Assembly (NCBI GenBank): GCA_002440705.1
Contig: DJVA01000002.1
Location: 1 to 10,982 of the forward strand
Length of the DNA stretch: 10,982 nucleotides
DNA from: Flavobacteriaceae bacterium UBA6268
GTDB lineage: Bacteria; Bacteroidota; Bacteroidia; Flavobacteriales; Flavobacteriaceae
Direction of reading: 5' to 3'
In this document: piece by piece, positions 1 to 6,548 of the stretch
How the letters are laid out: each line of letters opens with the position of its first letter
Position numbering within the stretch: the stretch's first letter is position 1
Position numbers and translations under genes: made by a program
Notes under the pieces: generated by a model
Seen by the model: the letters and a program-made list of their open reading frames with translations, nothing else
Told to the model about the DNA's origin: nothing
Databases searched by the model: none

Positions 1-77
1 TTGAAAAAAAATTAAAGAATATACAAAGTTCCACCTCTTTTTGAAGCCCAAGACTTATTTTAGCATCAAATTTTACG

Positions 78-1049
78 ATGCTGGACCTTACAAAATACAA
101 AAATGCTTTGGCCCTGCGCTTGAAGGAGGAAGTAACCACCAAAGAGCCCCGAACGCTTTACGAACCCATCGATTATATTTTGTCCCTTGGGGGCAAACAA
201 CTCCGTCCTGTTTTGACCTTGATGAGTTGCGATCTTTTTGGGCAAGATTACCTTAAAGCTATGAATGCGGCTCTTGCCGTAGAATGGTTCCACAATTTTT
301 CATTGATCCACGACGATATCATGGATGAAGCCCCATTGAGGAGAGGGGCTCCTACGGTTCACGAAAAATGGAACCTGAATACAGGCATCCTCTCCGGTGA
401 TGCCATGCTTATTTTGGCTTACCGTTTTTTTGAAGGCTATGAGCCTCCTTTGTTTCAAGAGCTGGCCCAATTGTTCAGCAAAACGGCGCTGGAAGTTTGT
501 GAAGGACAGCAATACGATGTGGATTTTGAAAGTAGGAACGAAGTCACTGTTTCCGAATACCTCAAAATGATTACCTACAAAACGGCGGTCCTCTTGGGTG
601 CCGCTGTGAAGATGGGAGCTATTGTTGCCGGAGCTTCGGAAGTGTCCAAGCAATCCATTTATGAATTTGGGAAAAATTTGGGAATTGCCTTTCAGCTTCA
701 GGACGATTATCTAGATGCTTTTGGCGATCCCAAGAAATTTGGGAAGCAAGTAGGGGGAGATATTTTGGCCAACAAAAAAACATACCTTTACTTGCACGCT
801 TTGGAACATGCTGCCGAAAACGATCGCAACACGCTTTTAATATGGTTTGGGACCAAAACCGATGCTCCCGAAAAAGTAGCTGAGGTGAAAGCTATTTTTG
901 AACGATCAGGAACCACCGAAGCTACGCGTAATATGATTGAACAGTACACCCAAAAAGCATTTGAAGTCCTAGAGCAAGTGCAAATTTTGGAGGATCAAAA
1001 AAACAGGCTGAGGGAGTTTGGAGGCGCCCTCATGAATCGGGAACTTTAA
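78..1049 (+). CDS. Polyprenyl diphosphate synthase (isoprenyl transferase, class I)
   Basis: Condenses isopentenyl diphosphate with an allylic diphosphate to build linear isoprenoid diphosphates in the cytoplasm. Seen in the 323-residue product: the GGK/QLRP substrate-binding segment (G38, G39, K40, R43), the first aspartate-rich motif DDIMD (D79, D80, D83) followed by LRRG, the GQQYD segment near 143-147, and the second aspartate-rich motif DDYLD (D209, D210, D213) followed by FGD. These are the Mg-diphosphate-binding elements of the family, and the length is typical. The first motif lacks the two-residue insertion of bacterial farnesyl diphosphate synthases. F74 lies five residues before it, a position known to limit chain length, so a C15-C20 product is more likely than a long quinone tail; this is inference. 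The ATG at 78 gives the usual N-terminus; no Shine-Dalgarno sequence is visible. Its stop overlaps the stop of the convergent downstream gene. Confidence 0.95.
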   Translation: MLDLTKYKNALALRLKEEVTTKEPRTLYEPIDYILSLGGKQLRPVLTLMSCDLFGQDYLKAMNAALAVEWFHNFSLIHDDIMDEAPLRRGAPTVHEKWNLNTGILSGDAMLILAYRFFEGYEPPLFQELAQLFSKTALEVCEGQQYDVDFESRNEVTVSEYLKMITYKTAVLLGAAVKMGAIVAGASEVSKQSIYEFGKNLGIAFQLQDDYLDAFGDPKKFGKQVGGDILANKKTYLYLHALEHAAENDRNTLLIWFGTKTDAPEKVAEVKAIFERSGTTEATRNMIEQYTQKAFEVLEQVQILEDQKNRLREFGGALMNREL

Positions 1050-1561
1050 AAATAAAGCCTTACAAACGGCATCCAGGGGTCGGCATAAATGCTTTTGGAC
1101 GCGTCATAAAGCACATCGTACCTAATTCCAAAAGTGATGTTCTGACTACGATACCCAGCACCCAAAAAAAGTGCCGGATACCAGTAATGGTCATCTTCAA
1201 TTCCCAAAAAATCTTCAAAATTGCGCGATACGTTTAGGGTCTCAAATTCTACGGAAAGCTGAATTTCGGGGATTACATTGGCTAGGGTAATGAGGCTGCC
1301 TCCTAAGATGGTGGAATGGTAACGATCCTTCAAACTGTTGTAAGTGCCACTCAATCCTACACCCAATCCAACAATTTCGTTGAATTCATAAAGGGCGCTT
1401 GGGGCCAAGGTTCCACTAAAAAATCCATCACCAAAACTAACACCCAATCCGCCCCCATAACGCAGGTGTTGCCAAAACGAAGAATGCTCTTGCTGCCCAA
1501 ACAAAGATGTTGGAAAAGCCGCTAAACTGAAAAAAATGAGGAAGAAAATAGTTTTTTTCAT
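1046..1561 (-). CDS. Small secreted protein, probable outer-membrane beta-barrel
   Basis: 171 residues, function unknown. The N-terminus is a clear Sec signal peptide: KK at 2-3, a hydrophobic core at about 4-20, and likely cleavage near residue 22-23 (LFG-QQ). The mature part is rich in Gly, aromatic residues and short alternating strands (for example GGGLGVSFGDGFFSG at 36-50 and LFLGAGYRSQNITFGIRYDV at 131-150). It ends in PFVRLYF, with a terminal Phe, the C-terminal signature of many outer-membrane beta-barrels recognised by the BAM machinery. About 150 mature residues would suit an eight-stranded barrel. Outer-membrane location is therefore inferred, not shown. The gene is transcribed divergently from sucA and convergently to the polyprenyl synthase, sharing TTAA at the two stops, so it appears to be monocistronic. 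Confidence 0.8.
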   Translation of the reverse strand: MKKTIFFLIFFSLAAFPTSLFGQQEHSSFWQHLRYGGGLGVSFGDGFFSGTLAPSALYEFNEIVGLGVGLSGTYNSLKDRYHSTILGGSLITLANVIPEIQLSVEFETLNVSRNFEDFLGIEDDHYWYPALFLGAGYRSQNITFGIRYDVLYDASKSIYADPWMPFVRLYF

Positions 1562-1674
1562 GCAATGTAATATTGGGAATGAGTGTTCTATAAATATATA
1601 AAATCAAGCACAACAATTATGGGATTTGTTGTATTTTTGCAATGTTTTATTCAAAAGAAGCCAGACATCCCATT
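1562..1674. other. Divergent intergenic region between the barrel gene and sucA
   Basis: 113 bases, AT-rich. It must carry promoters in both directions. Rightward there is an exact TAnnTTTG element (listed separately). Leftward, the minus strand has TATATTTA at about 1592-1599, one mismatch from the Bacteroidota -7 consensus, with TTG elements upstream of it on the minus strand at less than the usual spacing. No operator-like inverted repeat stands out. Confidence 0.5.
1632..1639 (+). promoter_or_regulatory. Candidate -7 promoter element of sucAB (TATTTTTG)
   Basis: An exact match to the Bacteroidota sigma-ABfA -7 consensus TAnnTTTG, 35 bases upstream of the ATG at 1675. A canonical -33 TTG at 17-23 bases upstream is not seen, so the call rests on the -7 box and its position. 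If used, transcription would begin near 1644-1646. That would exclude translation from the upstream in-frame ATG at 1642 and support the start at 1675. Confidence 0.5.
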
Positions 1675-4428
1675 ATGGATCGATTTTCATTTCTCAATGC
1701 GGTGCATCCTTCTTACATCGCTGAGCTTTACGATAAATACCTGCAGTTTCCCGATACGATTGAACCCAGTTGGCGAGCTTTCTTTCAGGGATTCGATTTT
1801 GGGATTGAAAATGGATCGTTGGAAGCCCTCGGGATCGAAGGGGGGGGCATGGTTTCGGAAAGTGTGCTCAAAGAATTCCGGGTAATCAAACTGATTGATG
1901 GCTATCGCACGCGCGGCCATTTGTTTACCAAGACCAATCCCGTACGCGAACGACGGAAATATGCACCTACCCTGGACATCAAAAATTTCGGCTTGGAGCC
2001 CGATGACCTCGACCTGCACTTTGAAGCAGGCGCTATCTTGGGATTGGGAAAAAGTACCTTAAGGGAAATCATCTCACACCTAGAAGCTATTTATTGCGAT
2101 TCCATTGGGATTGAGTACATGTATATCAGGGATCCTGAAATGATTCAATGGATTCAGAGCTGGCTAAACAACAATGACAATCACCCTAAATTTTCTTCTG
2201 AAGAAAAAAAACACCTCCTTAAAAAGTTGAATGAAGCGCTTTCGTTCGAAACCTTCCTTCATTCCAAGTACGTGGGGCAAAAACGCTTTTCCATTGAAGG
2301 GGTCGATTCGGTCATTCCGGGACTCGACACCCTAATCCAAAAAGGGGCAGAAGTAGGCATCGAACAGTTTGTGGTAGGGATGGCTCACCGTGGGCGACTA
2401 AACGTCTTGGCCAATATCTTTGGGAAATCCCCTGAAGCTATTTTCAGTGAATTTGACAGTAAAGAATACGATGAAGAAGAACTCTTTGACGGGGATGTAA
2501 AGTACCACATGGGGTGGACCAGCTTCCGGGAAACCAATAGCGGGAAGAAAGTACGGATGGATTTGGCTCCAAACCCCTCCCATTTGGAAACCGTGAATGC
2601 TGTTGTTGAAGGAATAGCCCGAGCCAAATTAGACAATCAATTGGCAGGCGATGAAAAGAAAATTTTACCCATCCTCATTCATGGGGATGCTGCTATTGCC
2701 GGGCAAGGAGTTGTCTATGAAGTGGTGCAAATGGCGCAGCTGGAGGGGTATCGTACTGGTGGAACCATCCATGTGGTTGCCAATAATCAGGTTGGGTTTA
2801 CTACCAATTATCTGGATGCCCGTTCGTCCACCTATTGTACGGATGTTGGAAAAGTGACCTTATCACCCGTTCTTCATGTGAATGCCGATGATGTGGAGTC
2901 GGTTTGTCATGCTTTTAAATTTGCATTGGATTTCCGGATGCAATTTGGGCGGGATGTGTTCGTGGATGTACTTGGGTACCGAAAATATGGTCACAATGAA
3001 GGGGATGAGCCACGCTTTACACAGCCCAAACTGTACAAAGCCATTTCCAAGCATCAAAACCCCAGGGATATTTATGCTGAAAAATTGAAGGGGCAAGGAA
3101 TCATTGATGCGACCTACGTTTCAGAATTGGAAGAACATTACAAGTCTGAACTGGAACAGGATCTGGAAGCCTCTCGAAAAAAGGACAAAACGGTCATTAC
3201 ACAAATCTTGGCCGATGATTGGGACGCCTACAAATTGGGAGACGCCCAGGACATCCTTACACTGGCTGATACGGCTTACCCCCTTGAAAAACTGAACCGT
3301 CTTGCCGAAGGCATTTCACAGCTTCCAAAAGGGAAAAAGTTCATCAAAAAGATTGAACGCATCGTCGAGGACCGTCATAAAAGATATTTTGAAACCAACG
3401 AATTGGACTGGGCCATGGGCGAGTTATTGGCCTATGCCACACTCATGGAAGAAGGATTCAATGTGCGAATGAGCGGACAGGATGTTGAGCGAGGAACCTT
3501 TTCGCACCGTCATGCTACCATTAAAACCGAAGACGATGCAGAGGAATGCAACTTGCACAACAATCTAGGGCTCGACGGTACGATGTTCATCTATAACTCG
3601 CTCCTTTCCGAATATGGGGTGGTTGGATTTGACTATGGCTATGCCATGGCGGCTCCAGAAACCCTAACCATTTGGGAAGCCCAATTTGGAGATTTCTCCA
3701 ATGGGGCCCAGATTATGATGGACCAATACATTTCTGCGGCCGAATCGAAATGGAAAGTACAAAATGGCCTAGTGCTATTACTCCCTCATGGTTACGAAGG
3801 TCAAGGTTCGGAACACTCCAGTGCTCGGATGGAACGTTATCTGCAATTGTGTTCAAGACATAACATGATTGTTGCAGATGTTACCACTCCTGCTAATTTC
3901 TTTCATTTGCTGAGAAGGCAAATGAAGTGGAATTTCAGAAAGCCTCTGATCGTGTTCACTCCCAAGAGTCTGTTGCGCCACCCAAAAGTAGTTTCTACCA
4001 AAGAATCTCTTTCACAGGGAAGTTTCCAAGAGGTAATTGATGACACCACTGTAGATAAGACCCAAGTGAAATCCCTGGTATTTTGTACGGGGAAGTTCTA
4101 CTATGACCTCTTGGAACGGAGGGAAGAAAATGGTCGAACGGATGTGGCTTTGGTACGTTTAGAACAGTTGTTCCCGCTACCTTTGCTAAAAATGGAAGCG
4201 CTAATCGAATCCTACCCCAATGTGACCGATTATGTTTGGGCACAAGAAGAGCCAAGAAATATGGGCGCTTGGGGATACATGCTGATGAATTTTAACCTGG
4301 TGAAGCTTCGCGTAGCCTCGCGAAACGTTTATAGCTCTCCTGCCGCAGGGAGCAGTGCAAGATCTAAGGCGCGGCACAAAATAGTCATCGATGATGTTTT
4401 TGAAACACCCTCAAAAAAGGGCTCTTAA
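1675..4428 (+). CDS. sucA: 2-oxoglutarate dehydrogenase E1 component (SucA)
   Basis: The thiamine diphosphate-dependent E1 subunit that decarboxylates 2-oxoglutarate and passes the succinyl group to the lipoyl arm of E2 in the TCA cycle. With the start at 1675 the product has 917 residues, close to the family norm. It starts with the conserved N-terminal E1o segment (FSFLNAVHPSYIAELYDKYL, ending PSWRAFF near 31-37). Then come GMAHRGRLNVL at 235-245, the cofactor site HGDAAIAGQG at 336-345 with VANNQVGFTT at 368-377, and YRKYGHNEGDEPRFTQP at 435-451. The transketolase-like pyrimidine domain has SGQDVERGTFSHRHA at 600-614 and PHGYEGQGSEHSSARMERYL at 704-723. The C-terminal domain carries EEPRNMGAWG at 858-867. 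An upstream in-frame ATG at 1642 would add 11 unrelated residues and lies almost on the promoter element, so 1675 is preferred. sucB follows after 15 bases. A run of eight G at 1840-1847 is kept in frame. Confidence 0.97.
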   Translation: MDRFSFLNAVHPSYIAELYDKYLQFPDTIEPSWRAFFQGFDFGIENGSLEALGIEGGGMVSESVLKEFRVIKLIDGYRTRGHLFTKTNPVRERRKYAPTLDIKNFGLEPDDLDLHFEAGAILGLGKSTLREIISHLEAIYCDSIGIEYMYIRDPEMIQWIQSWLNNNDNHPKFSSEEKKHLLKKLNEALSFETFLHSKYVGQKRFSIEGVDSVIPGLDTLIQKGAEVGIEQFVVGMAHRGRLNVLANIFGKSPEAIFSEFDSKEYDEEELFDGDVKYHMGWTSFRETNSGKKVRMDLAPNPSHLETVNAVVEGIARAKLDNQLAGDEKKILPILIHGDAAIAGQGVVYEVVQMAQLEGYRTGGTIHVVANNQVGFTTNYLDARSSTYCTDVGKVTLSPVLHVNADDVESVCHAFKFALDFRMQFGRDVFVDVLGYRKYGHNEGDEPRFTQPKLYKAISKHQNPRDIYAEKLKGQGIIDATYVSELEEHYKSELEQDLEASRKKDKTVITQILADDWDAYKLGDAQDILTLADTAYPLEKLNRLAEGISQLPKGKKFIKKIERIVEDRHKRYFETNELDWAMGELLAYATLMEEGFNVRMSGQDVERGTFSHRHATIKTEDDAEECNLHNNLGLDGTMFIYNSLLSEYGVVGFDYGYAMAAPETLTIWEAQFGDFSNGAQIMMDQYISAAESKWKVQNGLVLLLPHGYEGQGSEHSSARMERYLQLCSRHNMIVADVTTPANFFHLLRRQMKWNFRKPLIVFTPKSLLRHPKVVSTKESLSQGSFQEVIDDTTVDKTQVKSLVFCTGKFYYDLLERREENGRTDVALVRLEQLFPLPLLKMEALIESYPNVTDYVWAQEEPRNMGAWGYMLMNFNLVKLRVASRNVYSSPAAGSSARSKARHKIVIDDVFETPSKKGS

Positions 4429-4443
4429 GAAAATAGTACCGTT

Positions 4444-5649
4444 ATGTTAGAAATGAAAGTTCCCTCTCCGGGAGAATCTATTACCGAAGTCGAAATTGCC
4501 CAATGGCTGGTTGCCGACGGAGACTATGTGGAAAAAGACCAAGCTATTGCCGAAATCGATAGCGATAAAGCCACTTTGGAGTTGCCTGCGGAGGCCAGTG
4601 GGGTCATCACTTTAAAAGCAAAGGAAGGCGATGCCGTTGCTGTAGGGCAAGTGGTTTGCTTGATTGATACTTCCGCTTCAAAACCAGAGGGTCAAGAAAC
4701 TCCTAAAAAGGTAGAATCTACATCCTCCCCTGAGAAAAAGGAAGAAACAGTCAGTCCGACAAAGACTTCGTATGCCAGTGGAACTCCTTCGCCCGCAGCC
4801 AAAAAGATATTGGACGAAAAGGGTATTGACCAGAGTCATGTACAGGGTTCCGGTCGAGATGGCAGAATTACCAAAGAAGATGCCATTCAAGCGGTACCTT
4901 CCATGGGCACACCCGGAAATGGCACTCGCGAAGCAGAACGCCAGAAGCTTTCCATGCTGCGCAGAAAAGTTGCAGAGCGTTTGGTAGCCGCTAAAAACGA
5001 AACGGCGATGTTGACAACGTTCAACGAAGTGGACATGGGCCCCATTTTTGAAATAAGGAAGCAATACAAAGATAGTTTCAAAGAAAAGCATGGGGTAAGC
5101 CTTGGGTTTATGTCGTTCTTCACCTTGGCCGTGGTACGGGCTTTGGATTTATATCCAGATGTAAATTCCATGATCGACGGGGACTATAAAGTTACCTACA
5201 AGTACAAGGATATATCCATTGCAGTATCGGGCCCCAAGGGATTGATGGTTCCTGTAATACGCAATGCGGAGAATCTTACCTTCAGGGGTGTGGAAGAAGA
5301 AGTAAAACGTTTGGCTTTGCGTGCAAGGGATGGACAGATTACAGTCGATGAAATGACGGGAGGAACCTTTACCATTTCCAATGGAGGGGTTTTTGGGAGC
5401 ATGCTTTCCACACCCATCATCAATCCCCCGCAATCCGGCATTTTGGGGATGCACAATATTGTGGAGCGCCCCATTGTTAAAAATGGCGAAATCGTCATTG
5501 CCCCGGTAATGTATGTAGCATTGAGTTACGATCACCGAATTATTGACGGACGCGAATCGGTTGGATTTTTGGTAGCTGTTAAGGAAGCATTGGAAAGCCC
5601 CGAGGAATTATTGATGAACAACAATGTGAAGAAAGCGTTGGAGCTTTGA
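4444..5649 (+). CDS. sucB: Dihydrolipoyllysine succinyltransferase, E2 of the 2-oxoglutarate dehydrogenase complex
   Basis: Forms the core of the 2-oxoglutarate dehydrogenase complex and transfers the succinyl group from E1 to CoA through its lipoyl arm. The 401 residues show the standard order. An N-terminal lipoyl domain (about 2-76) has the modified lysine K42 in DSDKATLEL. A Pro/Lys/Glu/Ser-rich linker covers about 77-108. The peripheral-subunit-binding domain (about 114-150) contains SPAAKKILDEKGID and GSGRDGRITKEDA. A second linker leads into the catalytic acyltransferase domain (about 168-401), with the active-site motif YDHRIIDG at 362-369 (His364, Asp368). The family length is full and nothing is missing. 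It starts 15 bases after sucA and is followed by a hairpin terminator, so the two form a bicistronic operon. The E3 lipoamide dehydrogenase gene is not here and must be supplied from elsewhere. Confidence 0.97.
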   Translation: MLEMKVPSPGESITEVEIAQWLVADGDYVEKDQAIAEIDSDKATLELPAEASGVITLKAKEGDAVAVGQVVCLIDTSASKPEGQETPKKVESTSSPEKKEETVSPTKTSYASGTPSPAAKKILDEKGIDQSHVQGSGRDGRITKEDAIQAVPSMGTPGNGTREAERQKLSMLRRKVAERLVAAKNETAMLTTFNEVDMGPIFEIRKQYKDSFKEKHGVSLGFMSFFTLAVVRALDLYPDVNSMIDGDYKVTYKYKDISIAVSGPKGLMVPVIRNAENLTFRGVEEEVKRLALRARDGQITVDEMTGGTFTISNGGVFGSMLSTPIINPPQSGILGMHNIVERPIVKNGEIVIAPVMYVALSYDHRIIDGRESVGFLVAVKEALESPEELLMNNNVKKALEL

Positions 5650-5668
5650 TCTTTTAAAGACTTTAAGT

Positions 5669-5701
5669 AAAAACCCTGTGATTGCTCACAGGGTTTTTTT
5701 G
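5669..5701. terminator. Bidirectional intrinsic terminator after sucB
   Basis: A perfect stem: AAACCCTGTG at 5671-5680 pairs with CACAGGGTTT at 5687-5696, with a six-base loop ATTGCT. The stem extends by two A-T pairs and is followed by a T run to 5701. The left arm is preceded by an A run, so the minus-strand transcript would also have a U tract after the hairpin. It lies 19 bases past the sucB stop and 28 bases past the stop of the small minus-strand gene at 5730, so it can end transcription from both sides. Confidence 0.92.
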
Positions 5702-5729
5702 TGGGTTAGTTAGTTGATAAACCTACCTA

Positions 5730-5861
5730 TTACGAAACAAAATAACTAGCCAAATTCAAAACAATGATGGCAATTACAAAAGCAATGACCAATAAAACCC
5801 ATAACTTCTTGGAACTATTTTTCTGAATTTTAAGGTCTGCCTCCATTGCGTTTTTTTTCAT
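5730..5861 (-). CDS. Small single-pass membrane protein (43 residues)
   Basis: A short open frame with an ATG at 5861 and TAA at 5732-5730. The predicted peptide begins MKKNAMEADLKIQKNSSKK, with a charged or polar N-terminal part (1-19). One hydrophobic segment follows (LWVLLVIAFVIAIIVLNLA, about 20-38) and the peptide ends SYFVS. This is the layout of a single transmembrane helix with a positively charged cytoplasmic flank, so the N-in orientation is inferred from KK at 18-19. An internal ATG at codon 6 is an alternative start. It lies on the same strand as the response regulator, 54 bases downstream of that gene's stop, and is followed by the bidirectional terminator, so it could be the last gene of the signalling operon. 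A near-match to the -7 box upstream (TATTTTTTG, one base too long) leaves an own promoter possible. I do not recognise a family and function is unknown. Confidence 0.62.
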   Translation of the reverse strand: MKKNAMEADLKIQKNSSKKLWVLLVIAFVIAIIVLNLASYFVS

Positions 5862-5915
5862 AACGTAAAAATCGAAAGAAGCCTTCAAAAAATAAATACG
5901 TAGTAACACGTAATT

Positions 5916-6548
5916 TTAGTGTAATTGGTTTTGGTGCTCCTTGGCCCAGATCAACAAACTATTGGTTTTTTGTTCCAAGTTAAGCTTGTTGATGATGTTG
6001 CTGCGGTGCTTCTCAACGGTTCGATGGGAGATAAAAAGCAATGAGGCGATTTCCTTGTTGGTCTTATCGTTGGCAATCAATTTGAGGATTTTCTTTTCAG
6101 AAGGGGTTAAGTGATCCAACTCATCGTTTTGCTTCGGCTTTAGGGAAAGCAACTCCATAATTTTTGGACTAAAGAAGCGCTTCCCGTCGGAGACGGTTTT
6201 GATGCAGTTTTCGATTTCTTCAAGGGCAAAATCCTTAAGGATGTATCCAAAGATGTTGAGCTCTTGGGCTTGGTGGTAGAGTTCCCTTTCTTTGTGGAAT
6301 GTAATAAGTACAATCTTGGTTTTGAGGTGGTTGCTTTGGCATTTCTTGGCAATTTCGATACCGGATAGGTATGGCATCTGAATGTCCAATATGGCGATAT
6401 CGGGACTTAATTTGGCGATGAGGTTATAGGCTTCCCTTCCGTCGTTTCCCTGCCCAATGAGGTTGTAATTTTTTTCACTCAAAAAATCACTCAGCCCCTT
6501 TAGGAGTAAGGGATGATCGTCTGCAATAATTATTGAATCTTTTCTCAT
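5916..6548 (-). CDS. NarL/LuxR-family response regulator
   Basis: A DNA-binding response regulator of 210 residues, a usual length. The receiver domain (about 4-120) has the acidic pair D10-D11, the phospho-acceptor D55 in ILDIQMP, the switch threonine T83 in LITFHKE and the conserved lysine K105 in YILKD, so it should be phosphorylatable. The C-terminal LuxR/GerE helix-turn-helix (about 146-205) has LTPSEKKILKLIA, NKEIASLLFISHRTVEKHRS and INKLNL. Its ATG overlaps the TGA of the histidine kinase as ATGA (6545-6548), which implies translational coupling and identifies the kinase as its cognate partner. Target promoters cannot be told from the sequence. Confidence 0.95.
   Translation of the reverse strand: MRKDSIIIADDHPLLLKGLSDFLSEKNYNLIGQGNDGREAYNLIAKLSPDIAILDIQMPYLSGIEIAKKCQSNHLKTKIVLITFHKERELYHQAQELNIFGYILKDFALEEIENCIKTVSDGKRFFSPKIMELLSLKPKQNDELDHLTPSEKKILKLIANDKTNKEIASLLFISHRTVEKHRSNIINKLNLEQKTNSLLIWAKEHQNQLH

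Noticed and set aside
1..77. Possible promoter or end of an upstream gene before the polyprenyl synthase.
   Set aside because: The 77 bases are AT-rich, but no exact TAnnTTTG with a well-spaced TTG was found (the best, TATTTTAG at 56-63, mismatches), and no coding frame is supported.
1642..1674. Eleven-codon N-terminal extension of sucA from the ATG at 1642.
   Set aside because: It lies on top of the predicted transcription start and does not resemble the N-terminus of the family; the ATG at 1675 is preferred.
1840..1847. Run of eight G in sucA, a possible slippage or phase-variation tract.
   Set aside because: The frame is intact and encodes Gly residues; phase variation of an essential-type TCA enzyme is unlikely. 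A similar G7 run occurs in the TatD gene (about 9624-9630).
4678..5535. Long antisense frames on the minus strand inside sucB (and similar ones inside sucA, the kinase and ansA genes).
   Set aside because: They overlap well-supported genes, have no promoter or family features, and their composition is that expected from the opposite strand of coding DNA.
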